Below are positions 1-10,900 of a DNA stretch of 64,000 bases, in pieces (position 1 is the first letter of the stretch; each line of letters opens with the position of its first letter). This DNA comes from Kitagawia praeruptora (taxonomy: Eukaryota > Streptophyta > Magnoliopsida > Apiales > Apiaceae). The position numbers and the translations under genes are program-made. The notes under the pieces are model-generated. The model saw only the letters and a program-made list of their open reading frames with translations, ran no database searches and was not told the DNA's origin. The stretch spans positions 83,768,001-83,832,000 of the forward strand of contig CM075345.1 in assembly GCA_037693485.1 (NCBI GenBank), written 5' to 3'.

Positions 1-2065
1 AGGTTAGGGTCATGCCTGTTTGGATGTTTTGAGATTTAATCACTTGATTATATTTAGAATTTTCGTTATTCCCTTGATGGCGTAGGAGCACTAAAGTCTA
101 AGTTTGGGGGAAACCAGGGATTTCATGCTAGTTGTAAATATTTGTCAAATAATGGCTAGATGTCAAATGGCTAGTAGCCGGCTCATATTTATATGAGTAG
201 TCTAGGGTTGGAAATGAGAATTCTCATTCCAGATTGCATAAAAAAAATCAGAAAAGAAAAAAAAAGAAAAAAAAAGAAAGAAAAAAAATCATAAGTTTCA
301 ATTGTTAAATGCAAAATTAACCACGAGTGAGCTCTTTAATACTCGAGTAATTAAGTCTGAGGGGACTTAGTCCTAGTAACCTAAAGCTCTTGTGGTTTGG
401 GATTGCTGACCTAACACTCGCTACATGGGTATTATTGTATAAGCCTTTTGGGGTCTCATTCATTGCACGGTTAAATGAGCATGTGTATTGTATATAGTAT
501 TATGTGTCGTAGTGTAATAATAAAGCATGAATTCTTGGCTAACTCAGATGAGGATGGAGGTGTTCCTAGGTTATGAAGTGTTTACAGTATATTCTATTTA
601 TAAACCTGTGATTGTCTTGGCGAAGAATAGGTATGATTTTTGATCTAGTTTTGGGAGTATTTCTGATGAGCATCACACACATGCACGTTTTCATTCATGT
701 ATTGTTAGTATACGGGGACTTAGTCGAGCTCTATTTGGATTTAGTTGCATTCTTTGAGATATTTGCTTGCTAGTTGGTTTTGGTTAGTTTGAGGGGATCG
801 TTGCATTTTCATATTAGTTGCATTCATGTATTGCATTGTTTTCGCGTTTTTAGTTAGATGGATTTTGTGGGTACATTCACTATAGGCCCTCACGAGACCT
901 CACTCGTCCACTAGGGCTGCCTAGGGGTTTAAAGGGATTTGCATATGCCAAATGCAACCGTGATCACCTACGGAAGTGGTACTAGTTAGTTGTATATAGT
1001 ATATTTGTTTATGCTTGAGGACAAGCATCGGTTTAAGTTTGGGGGTGTGATAAGTGGATTTTATATCCACTTGGAGCGTTCCATTTCGGCTTAAATTGAT
1101 TCACTTGGCCTCAAGTTTGTTGTAGTTTTGATGTGTTTTGTTAAGTGTGCAGGGTTGCAAGAATGTTGAATAAGGTTGCAGTTTCCGTTAATTCTGGAGA
1201 TGAATTCGAGCTTAAGAATGAACAATGGAGTCTTGTTGTGAGCCACTATGAAGGTTCCAAGGCAAGGAATTGAACTATGGAAGCTTTGAGAAAAAGAACG
1301 AAAGGAAACAGAGGCAAAACGAAGAAAAAACGAAGGAAATAGCATGCTGAAAAACTTCGGGCAGATTTGGCTCCAGGCCGCGGCCTCAGAACTCTAGGAT
1401 ACGGCCTCGGGAGCATTCTGTCCATTCCGAATTTTGCTCTAAAAAGCCTAAAATTCTTTCCTGTTTCGAATTAAATTGTATTTTTAGGCTTTTTCTTGTT
1501 GGACAAGACTTCTAGGGCCTATTTAAACACATCTTAGCATTGTAAAATTGTATCAATTCATATTAGTTAGCATATTATAACATAGAACTCATATCTTGTT
1601 TCATTATCATGGTTTCACTTGATCCCATGATGACGAGAGGTTCAATTACGAACTAATCGTTGTCATGGGATTCTAACGGATTTATTTATGGAACTTAGTA
1701 TCTTGATGCTTTAAAGATCTGTGTGTGATATATATTTGATATCCTCGTATGGTTATGCTTAATTGTTACATGTGTAGCTAACATCTAATCTGTTAATCTC
1801 TTGTGAAGTGAAAGTGGATCTTGAGATTTAGAACTTGCCATGCTAGCATAGGTTCATAATTGTTATCAATATGATTTATAGTGTGAGGATAAAATACTTA
1901 TACTGCCCTGCGTGATCTTTGTGGATAACTTGTTCTTCAACCGTTATGTTTTCAAATTCTGTAGACATATAGGGTCTAAGCATAATTGGTGTTTATTCAT
2001 CTTCTATCTCTTTTGTGGATGTATGGATAGTTTGGTATATGTATGCTGACAGGTAGCGTGTACTT

Positions 2066-3212
2066 TTTTTTTTTGCTAATTAATATTTTATACCAAAAGG
2101 AACAGCAGAGAACAAATCTAGGGGCATACCCCGCGATATCAACGTTTAGACATTACAAACAGAAATAGTCCAACCAGAACCACAACATAACTTAACCCAA
2201 GCTACATCAAAGAGGACTGAAAACCATAATCTAAAATCAAGGGGGTCGAGAATGACCTCCCCTCCCAGCACGCCACTTCCGAATGTCAGATTTCCTTAAC
2301 CGAACCTTGGTTGTACCAGTAGATGGAACCATAGTCTCATTTGGAAGAGGAGATCCCGAGACATTCCCCGGCAAGAGGGCAAGGTCTTCCAAAGGCATAA
2401 TACAAGCGCCTTTAGTAGTTGCATCCAAACTATTTTCCTTATTCCCATTGCCTTTAAATCCCTTGTCATGAAGCAATGCCTCCACCTGCTCAGGGCTAGA
2501 GTGACCTCCCGTAGGAATAGGAGCACCCAGCCCATTGCTTTGAATAAAATCCTGCAACTGCAAAGCGCAACTCACCGAAATTGCAAGCTCTTTAGTTGCC
2601 CTGCAAAAAAACTTCCCAGAAGCATCTCTAAATGGGTCACCATCACTTATCTCCACAAGATCAAACACTTTAGGAACAGAAAACCCATTTGACCGAATAT
2701 GGTTTTTAACCATCTCAACATGAAACAGAGTCTCAATCAATAACTCCCGAACACCATCCTGGTATTCCTCCGAACGAATCTCAGAGATATAAGCATTCTC
2801 AGACCTCAAACTCCCACCATCCTCCTCTATACCAGATAGAAGTACATTATCCAACTTCTCCTCTATCTTTTTCCCAGTCATTTTGAGATTATTGTCAATG
2901 ACCCCAGTCTTTGTTGGTCCTCTAAGTTGACACGAATGGCCAATCACATTAACCTGGCTCATAGCGTCACCATCCTTTACTTGACTCATAATATCAGCAA
3001 CATTGGCACTATTACAACCCTTAAAGATTCCAGAACTAACATCCAAATCCATAATACCCTCCCTGACCACATTCATCCTGGGATTATGCCCATTACACAC
3101 AGAATTATCATGTTTTCTAACAGAGTAACAGAACTTACTCTCCCCTCTGTGGACATGGCATGAGCTACGAGTCCTGGAAGCAATCCCAGTGGGAGCTACC
3201 TGGAAGCAATCC
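2066..3212 (-). mobile_element. Poly(A) retroposon copy A (cassette retroposon family), minus strand
   Basis: A poly(T) run (2066-2074) followed by gctaattaatattttatacc, then the hairpin motif ggggcatacccc, is the reverse complement of the 3' end shared by copies B1, B2, C, D and F. The 12-bp repeat tagcgtgtactt flanks it (2054-2065 and 3213-3224), a classic target-site duplication of target-primed reverse transcription. The family's 5' signature (atgagagtc...tctctct) is absent, so this copy is 5' truncated. A 'ctggaagcaatcc' phrase is repeated next to the 5' junction. Confidence 0.85.
2237..3100 (-). CDS. Retroposon A ORF, 287 aa, unknown function
   Basis: Open frame on the sense strand of retroposon A. 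I recognise no named domain. Residues about 116-200 hold a module also present in copies B2 and D: a helix-like stretch ending in 'IRSNGFSVP', then 'LAISVSCALQLQDFIQSNG'. The pattern common to the three copies is NG-x2-[VM]-P followed about 40 residues later by C-x2-QL-x-[DN]-[FY]-I. The C-terminus is basic (KVRLRKSDIRKWRAGRGG), compatible with RNA binding. The element is 5' truncated, so the true N-terminus is probably missing. It could be the ORF1-type protein of a LINE relative. No reverse transcriptase is encoded here. Confidence 0.55.
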   Translation of the reverse strand: MCNGHNPRMNVVREGIMDLDVSSGIFKGCNSANVADIMSQVKDGDAMSQVNVIGHSCQLRGPTKTGVIDNNLKMTGKKIEEKLDNVLLSGIEEDGGSLRSENAYISEIRSEEYQDGVRELLIETLFHVEMVKNHIRSNGFSVPKVFDLVEISDGDPFRDASGKFFCRATKELAISVSCALQLQDFIQSNGLGAPIPTGGHSSPEQVEALLHDKGFKGNGNKENSLDATTKGACIMPLEDLALLPGNVSGSPLPNETMVPSTGTTKVRLRKSDIRKWRAGRGGHSRPP

Positions 3213-3572
3213 TAGCGTGTACTTGTTTCGTGTTATCCGATCAGATATCATAACCATTGCATATAGTGGTTAAAGGCGTCAGATCTAAGCAAAGTATTTA
3301 ATGAAGTTAGGATCCCATGTTTTCTCTTGCATAAGTAATTCGATTCCAATTCTCGTTAGTTAGTTAATTCTTAGTTTGTTAATCTACTTCTTAGTTAATT
3401 TAGTTAATTAAAACCCAAATTTGTTAATTGTCTTAGTAGTGAATAAAAACCATACATTGTTGCATAGGTGCATTAACTGAATTGAAACCTAAACCAGATC
3501 TCCGTGGGAACGAACTCAACTTTATTCTATATTACTTGTGACCACGTACGCTTGCGTGATTTTGTGTTAACA

Positions 3573-6410
3573 AGGTTACGAGTGTACTAAAGTAGTACCT
3601 TACCTGTATATAGGTACAAATAGGAGGCCGGCTAAGAGCCAGTGCATGTGTGGATGGAATATAGTATCGGGATTGACGAGTGTGCTCGTGTAAAGACTGA
3701 CAAATGATAAAGGAAAGATGGAAGTGGGATCGAAAAAAGGTCAATGTATAAAGAAGGAGAGACTAATGTAAAGTGAGTAAAGGATTGAGATGTTGGAATT
3801 GGAAACTGCGTGTATTGAGGCAAGTATACTATCCCTCACTTATCGTTCAAGTGATGTGAAATATCCTGTAGTGTTCATATGTTCTTTCATATTCCTTCTT
3901 GCAAGTATTTATACTCTTCATATTTATTTTGGATGATGTGAATCTGTCTCTATTATTCATAAGATTTTTTCCAAATCGTATTGCTAGGTCTGCAACCCTT
4001 TCTTTTGTTTCAAGTGACTCGAACCCTGTATTTAAATTCAGATTTCTTGAACTGCTTATGAATTGTTGTCTAAATTATTATACCTTAGTGCTATTCCTTT
4101 TTAATCATTGTTGTACCCTTTATACCTTATTGTTAATCCTTATAAATTATTTGTTTATATGTTCTTAAATGTTTACTTGAGCATGGTGCTGGTTATGGCC
4201 TTAAGACCCTTATATTCATGGTTTATGGTTTTATAAATACGACTTGCATGTCGTTTTCTTCATTCTTGTAATTGTTTAACCTCGAATGTAACTCGAGTTT
4301 TATTATGTAAGTACATTAGTCTAGGCTGACCGAAGAAAACGGCAATGAGTTTGGAAGGAAAAAGATTTAATAATATATATATATAGTATATCTAATAATA
4401 AAGTTAAATAATAAAATTATATAAAATAGATTTAATAATAATATTAAAGTATAACAATTAAATAAGGTAAGTACTGTACCATACCGTACCAAAACTTTCA
4501 ATGTTTCGTCTTTTATAATATAGTATAGAAGTGTATGAGAGATTTTGTCAAAAACTTTGATAATTGGTAGTATGGTCAAAATAAATAAGAACCGTTGAAT
4601 CTTAAAATAAAAAGATGAAAACCGTTGGTGTTTCCATTTGAATAATAATTATTAAATCATCAATAAATTAAAGATAATTCTATAAGTTTCGCGTGAATTG
4701 TAAAATCATCCAAATCTGATTTATAGATCTCAATATAGAGCTCAAATAGTAAATATGAATATTTTTTAATAATAAAAAATAAATAAAATTTAATTCTAAT
4801 GCAACGTTTTTTAATTATATCCTTTTTCAAATTATATATTTTTTTTAAAATTCAGTTCCAGTGCAACCTTTTCTAATTATATCGTTTTTAAATTATAATT
4901 TTATTTTTAAAATTCACTTATAAGGCAACATTTTCTAATCATATCCTTTTTAGATTTTGATTTTCTCTTTTAATATGATATAATCTTGATCATCTATTTT
5001 TTAAAAAATAGATTCTACGGTTGAGATTATTTTGGTAGTACAGTGACGAAAATTATGGATAAGATCTCTATTATGCTTATTATATATAAATAGCTTATAA
5101 CCCGTGCAACGCACGACTTCTTTTTTAATATCTTTAATTACATTATATATATTTTAATTTTATAAGTTATTAATTTACGTAACAAATTTTTATTAAAAAT
5201 TGATATATATAAGTTTTACACGCTCGATTTAATATTTGTACTCTATCTTAAATTCTTAAAATTTAATTTGAACGATTACGGCCCACGTGAAATTAACAAA
5301 ATAATCTTTAATTTGGTGATGGTTTAACAAATTTTTTCTAATTAAATCTACGTAGAAGGAAAAAAGAGAAAAAATTGACGATTTTTTACGTTGAAAATTT
5401 TATTTGATTTATGAATTCTACTTATAATTCGTTTTGATTATCAAAATACCATTATAATTATTTGAAGATGGTTCTACTAACAACCAAATACAATTTTAAT
5501 AATAAGTGTAAGAGGGATTTTGTCCAAAACTTTGATAATCGGTAGTCTGGACCTCTATACGACAAATATCTTAAAATAAATAGATGAAAACCGTTGGATC
5601 TAGCATAAAAAACACTTAAATTTTAATATATTATAAACTAAATAGTGTATTTATATTGTAATACGAAAATATATATATCAATGATTTAAATCATATATAA
5701 TTAGGTTTTCTACATTGAATATCATTATCAATGTAGGAATTCTACGTTAAATAGGATTAATGTAAAAACTCGTAATCATATTTTCTCTTGAAATTCTTAG
5801 TTTTTCCATTTGAATAATAATTATTATATCATTACTAAATTAAAAATAATTTTATGAGTTTCGCGTAGATTGTAAAATCACCCAAATCTTATTTCTATAT
5901 CTCAAGATAAAGCCCAAAGAGTAGTAGATATGATTTTTTTTAAATACTAATAAAAAATAAATAAAATATAATTCTAATTTAACCTTTTTTAATTATATCA
6001 TTTTCAGATTATAATTTTTTTTAAAAATTCAATTTTAATACAACCCTTTCTAATTATATCCTTTTTAGAACATAATTTTTCTTTTTAAAATTCACTTCAA
6101 ATGCAACATTTTCTAATTATATCATTTTTAGATTATAATTTTCTTTTTAATGCGATCTAATCTTGATTCCTTTTTAGATTATAATTTTTTTTAATGTGAT
6201 CTAATCTTGATCGTCTATTTTTAATCCAACGGATCATATGATTTTGATAGTACAGTGACGATGACCAAAATTTTGGATAAGTTCTGCCTTATGTTTATTA
6301 TATATAAGTTATTAATTTTACAACAAAATATGAAAAAATAGAGGCAGAAAAGTCGAAAAAAAAATTCAAATTTGGAGCTCATAACCCTGGACCCTATCAC
6401 TATCACTATT
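3573..6410. other. AT-rich intergenic DNA with two diverged repeat copies
   Basis: No gene is seen. Two related segments lie in direct orientation, about 4530-5110 and 5500-6320. Both contain 'gattttgtc(c)aaaactttgataat', 'agatgaaaaccgttgg', 'tagtacagtgacga' and a run of 'ctaattatatc(c/a)tttt' phrases. The first ends in cccgtgcaacgcacg (5101-5115), a small perfect hairpin often seen at the edges of old plant transposons. They look like decayed non-autonomous elements. The class is not determined. Confidence 0.5.
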
Positions 6411-6526
6411 GTATATGTATCCTGAAACTCCTCTTTGTCCGTTTTCCACCTTGAACATCTCCGGTCGCCGGCGGCGTGTCTGTTACTTTCAGGTCAAATT
6501 CCACTCCTCTTGCCTCTTCTCTCTGG

Positions 6527-6583
<57 letters not shown>
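6527..6583. repeat. Compound microsatellite (TC)n(TA)n
   Basis: A run of TC dinucleotides passes directly into about 18 TA dinucleotides. Open frames reading through it (Ser-Leu then Tyr-Ile repeats) are artefacts of the repeat. Confidence 0.95.
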
Positions 6584-6586
<3 letters not shown>

Positions 6587-6618
6587 TCTGCTTTTAAATC
6601 TGATTTCCTTATGTACTC

Positions 6619-6885
6619 CATGGTTGTAAAAATCGGTAATCGGTATAAATCGGTTGAGGTACCGATTTAAGATTAATCGGGTAATTGGGGATTAATCGAA
6701 GGATTAATCGGAGTATTAATCGGATTTTATAATAATATTTAATATATTAGTCTAATTTTCAATTAAACTTATCATTTTAAATATATTTACAGGATTAATC
6801 GGATTTCAAAAATCGAATCGGCTAGCTACCTTACAGGGGATTAATCGGGGATTAATCGGCTAAATCGGGGATTTTTAGAACCATG
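6619..6885. mobile_element. 267-bp hAT-type MITE
   Basis: The ends are catggttgtaaaaatc and its inverted partner gatttttagaaccatg, a 16-bp terminal inverted repeat with one mismatch. The 8-bp flank atgtactc is duplicated (6611-6618 and 6886-6893), as expected for hAT transposition. The interior is mostly repeats of 'gattaatcgg' on both sides of a short AT-rich centre. There is no coding capacity. Confidence 0.85.
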
Positions 6886-6893
6886 ATGTACTC

Positions 6894-7974
6894 TATCAAG
6901 TCATCACTTAAATTCACCTAGATTAGATTTCCTCATTTGGTTTGCTTTATAGATGCATTATTCTGTATCTATGTATATGTGCTAATATTTATTGACTTCT
7001 CTTGCTTTCTTTATCATAGTTCATATATTTAGCTGATTATGTGTAGATTATATTTTAAGCCTAAAGTGTACAGATTAAATAATTGTATATATGCCCGTGT
7101 GTTACTCTCCGTCATTGCTATGTATCTTTTGGGAATCTGTAATTGCTCGCTTTCTTCCGTGTTAGACTCGAATTATTGATGTGTTTTTTAGGCAGTCGTT
7201 TACCACTGAATTTATATTATACAATGCATTTTTTTTATTCTATATTTTGCTAAGTCACACTCAAACATATTATATTTATGCTTTTCTCTTTGCTAGGTGG
7301 TTGCTTCATTCAAATATTTTTTCATTATCAGCTGATATGAGACAGTTCTGTAGTGTTTTTTTTTTTTTTTGTTAATTTGTTAAGCAAACTAGTTCGATCT
7401 TAGTTTTAAGGTTGTATAAAGTAATTCTGTTATGTTATTATTATACTGTAAGTGGTTACACGTGGATGTTTCTATCTTCTGTCTCCTGTCTTAGTTACAT
7501 AGCCTAACCGAAATTGAGAAATGGTCCCTTATAGGTCAATTAGATCTTACCGACCGGATTCTTAGTGTATGTTTAATGGCATAAGATGGTTTTCTTTTCT
7601 AAAGAACGGTAAAAACGTATCTTGTGAGGATTATTGGTTTTATTTCTCTTGTTAAACAGGTTGTTTTTATGTTTTAGCAGGGGACAACTGATTTTCTTTA
7701 CTTGCTTTCTATCTTTGTACTGATCTTTTGGTTTGTCTCCTGTGATGAATGAAGAATCACAACCATGGTTTACCCAATTAAGATTGTGGTTCTGTCACTA
7801 TGTCTAAATATGCGACTTGTAACAATTTGCACATACTCCCCTTTCACCTTATCGAATAAATAAGACTTCGTGCACTGCACATACAAGATGAATCTGTAAT
7901 AAACTCCTAAAACCTGGTATAACTATCCTCAAATATATTTCTGTAACTTAGAGGTTAATATGGCTTGTAAACAG
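6894..7974. other. Upstream region or unassigned early exons/introns of the IDM-like gene
   Basis: The stretch is T-rich with no long open frame and probably holds intron or 5' sequence of the gene whose recognisable exon begins at 7975. GC-richer sequence at about 6440-6500 (tccggtcgccggcggcgtg) would suit a first exon or 5' UTR, but I cannot fix a start codon or splice sites. Confidence 0.35.
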
Positions 7975-10900
7975 GTGCTGAAGTCAACTTTAATTATGAC
8001 TACGGATCAGGGCACTAAAATATCAATATCGAAGCCATTTGTAACTAAAACAGGAACAGCCACTAAAGGAACAGTTTCACCTTCCCTTGGTAAGGTTGAT
8101 ATCGGTGCAAGTGAAAAAGCCTATAGTTTCCAAGTTGCTTTGGCTGGTGTCTCTGGCAACCAAAGTAAGTAGTCAATTTTATTTCATTATTCCTTGCCTC
8201 ATTTCTCCTGTGCATCTATGTATACAGAGTACGCACACTATAAGTTCATTTATCTCATTATTTCAAAAACAATCCCATCTATGTCGTAGAATAGAAATTT
8301 TATTAGAAATTAAAATAACATATGCCAAAAGAAACTAACATATGTCGTAGAATTGAAAGACAAACTGTGATACATGGCAGTGGGCCAGAGAAACTAATAA
8401 CATATGCCAAAAGAAAACAGAGGGGTAGAAAAGTCAATTCGCAGGAGGAAGGGCAAAATAAGGACTAAAGGATATTGTTAAGGGCAAAAAGGGGAATTGT
8501 ACTGAAGAGGGGGTCATAAGGGAATTGGGGAAAGGAATTAGGGTTATGTCGAGTTTTATGTTTTTGTATTACTGAATTGGGAGAGAGCTGACCTCTCGAA
8601 AGTCAGTGTTTATCCGTATTTTATGAATGAATTTGCTGTTCTTGTTTCTTTAATCGTGTGAGATCGAGATCTATTATATTGTATTTGTGAAACAAGACTT
8701 CAATTCATAACAAAGTGGTATTAGAGCAACGATCCATGGCTCCGTCAACAACACCTTCTGTTGGAAAAAGGGTAGAAGAGTTAGAGGACGTCGTCGGTAA
8801 TATGGAAGCTAAGATTACAGATCTGGTGTCGAAAGCCGTTGAGAAGGCTGTCGACGCCATGAAACACTCATTAGTCGAGATGACCCTCCAAAGTCAAATG
8901 GAAGCATCAAAACAGTATAAGGGTGAAGTGGAGGCGTTGGCGACCCGACTTGAATGGCGTATCGCCCGCCCTAAGCCTGGGCTACTGTTACTGTACTCGA
9001 TGAAGAACGAACAGAATCAGTTTCTCTCTGAGGTTTGATCTACTCTCACAGACTTTCAAAACCCTGTAAATTTCAATTTAGAGAGAGGTGAAGGGAGCGT
9101 GAATAATGGAGATGGAGGTGTTAGGGAACAACCACATACGCCGCCTACTGGGGTGGGCATGGGTTTTGTGATTGGTAGTCCGGTAGGAGAACGGAGTATG
9201 TTTGGGGGAGGTGGATCTGTCGGAGGGCCAAGAACATGGCGTTATAGGAAGCTTGACATGCCGTTGTTTGATGGGTCTGACCCGGACGACTGGGTTTTGA
9301 GGGTTGAACGTTACTTCAACTTTTAAAAATTGACAGAGAATGAGCGATTAGAGGCGGTGGTAGTCGCGTTGGAGGGAGATGCACTGAGGTGGTATCAGTG
9401 GGAGAATAATAGGAGACCTATACGGCGTTGGGAGGATTTGAAAACCTTCATATTGAGGCAGTTTCGACCCACAGCTGGGGGATCTTTGTATGAGCAATGG
9501 CTTGCCACCACCCAGACTTCAACTGTATCCAACTATCGCTTAAAATTCATTGAGACGGCGGCTCCGTTGGAGAGGATTCCAGAGACCATATTATTGGGAC
9601 AATTTTTGAATGGGTTAAAGGAGGAAATCAAAATGGAGATTCGAATAATTAATCCGGTGAGTTTGGAGCAGGCAATGGAGTTGGGTCTGAGAATTGAGGA
9701 GCGTAATCAAGTGACAAGTCCAAAGAAATTTGGGGGAAGTGGGTTTAAAACAGGGTCATACCCCGGTGTCTTTCAAGCGGTCAAGTCTAGGGGGGTCAAC
9801 GGGATATATCGTTACCCACAAGCCCAGAAAGATGAAATAGAGCGCTTAATACAGGAGATGCTTCTAGCTGGAATCATTAAACCCTCGACTAGTTCGTATT
9901 CACGCCCTGTTTTATTGGTCAAAAAAAGGGATGGCTCCTGGAGATTCTGTGACGACTATGGGGCCTTGAACAAGGAAATTGTCCCGGATAAATACCCTAT
10001 CCCGGTGATAGATGAACTTTTGGATGAATTACATGGGGCTCGAGTGTTTTCGAAGTTGGATTTAAAATCCGGGTATCATCAGATTTTGGTACGGCCTCAA
10101 GATACACACAAAACTTCATTTAGCACACATGACGGCCATTGCGAGTTCTTGGTAATGCCTTTTGGGTTGATGAACGCACCCTCCACCTTTCAGTCCTTGA
10201 TGAACGACGTCTTTCGACCCTATCTACGGAGGTTTGTTTTGGTGTTTTTTGATGACATATTAGTGTATAGCACTTCGAGGGAGGAGCACATAAGTCATAT
10301 GCAGCTGGTGATGTGGATCACTCCACAAATAAAGAAAACAAAAAGAAAAGGATATTTCAAAAGAACACGATCAATCCAGAAACGTGAACTTTGAATCTCA
10401 AATAACTTAGATCAATACAGAAACTAAGTAATTTGAAATCTAACCTTCAAAACAATCCAGTAATTGAAGTTTAGAGGAAAGAAAAACTAATCATAGTTTA
10501 TCTCAAAACAAAAAGTTTATATCATGATGAGGATCAGGGAATGGATATGTTAATTGGTAAATATTTATTATTATTATTCATAGAGAGATTCGAGTTGGAA
10601 TTTGTGCAAGAGTTTGGTCAAGAAGCTTACTTGGACAAAAAGGAATCAAGGTGAGACGAATGAAGCTTGGACAAGAAGCTGATTATTATCTATAATTATT
10701 AAATAGATTTTGGCTTGCAAGTTTTTACCTTTCACTTGAAAGGGTTTTTCTTGTTTTAAGCAATTAGGGTTTTATTTTCCTATTTGGATTTGGTTTTATG
10801 TATTTTCTATTTGGAATGGGTTTTCTAATGCGTTTCCTGGATGGATTCAGATATTAGCTAATCTTCAAGCTGGTATTGGATTTCTCTTGGATTCCTGTTG

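Larger units (their letters stand above)
1..3572 (+). mobile_element. 3' end of an Athila-like LTR retrotransposon, cut by the window edge
   Basis: Bases 1-1047 match, with divergence, the 3' internal region of the Athila-like element at 38320-45078. Shared landmarks are the 'cttgatggcgtaggagcac' stretch, the A-rich tract near 240-290 and the phrase 'gcttgaggacaagca'. A polypurine tract (about 1037-1047, taagtttgggggtg) leads straight into an LTR beginning TGATAAGTGGATTTTATATC. No coding potential is visible in the internal part, which fits the long 3' non-coding region of Athila/Tat-type elements. The 5' LTR and body lie outside the window, so the TSD cannot be tested. Confidence 0.8.
1048..3572 (+). 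repeat. 3' LTR of the Athila-like element, interrupted by retroposon A
   Basis: It starts TGATAAGTGG after the polypurine tract and ends ttgtgttaaca at 3572. Its order of sub-sequences parallels the LTRs at 38897-40487 and 43485-45078 (for example 'cccatgatg..gaaaggttc', 'tgcataggtgcattaactg'). Without the 1147-bp insertion and one TSD copy it is about 1.37 kb, against 1.59 kb in those copies, so it belongs to a diverged subfamily. Confidence 0.8.

Noticed and set aside
6409..6670. Overlapping plus-strand ORFs with Ser-Leu and Tyr-Ile repeats
   Set aside because: They are translations of the TC/TA microsatellite in three frames.
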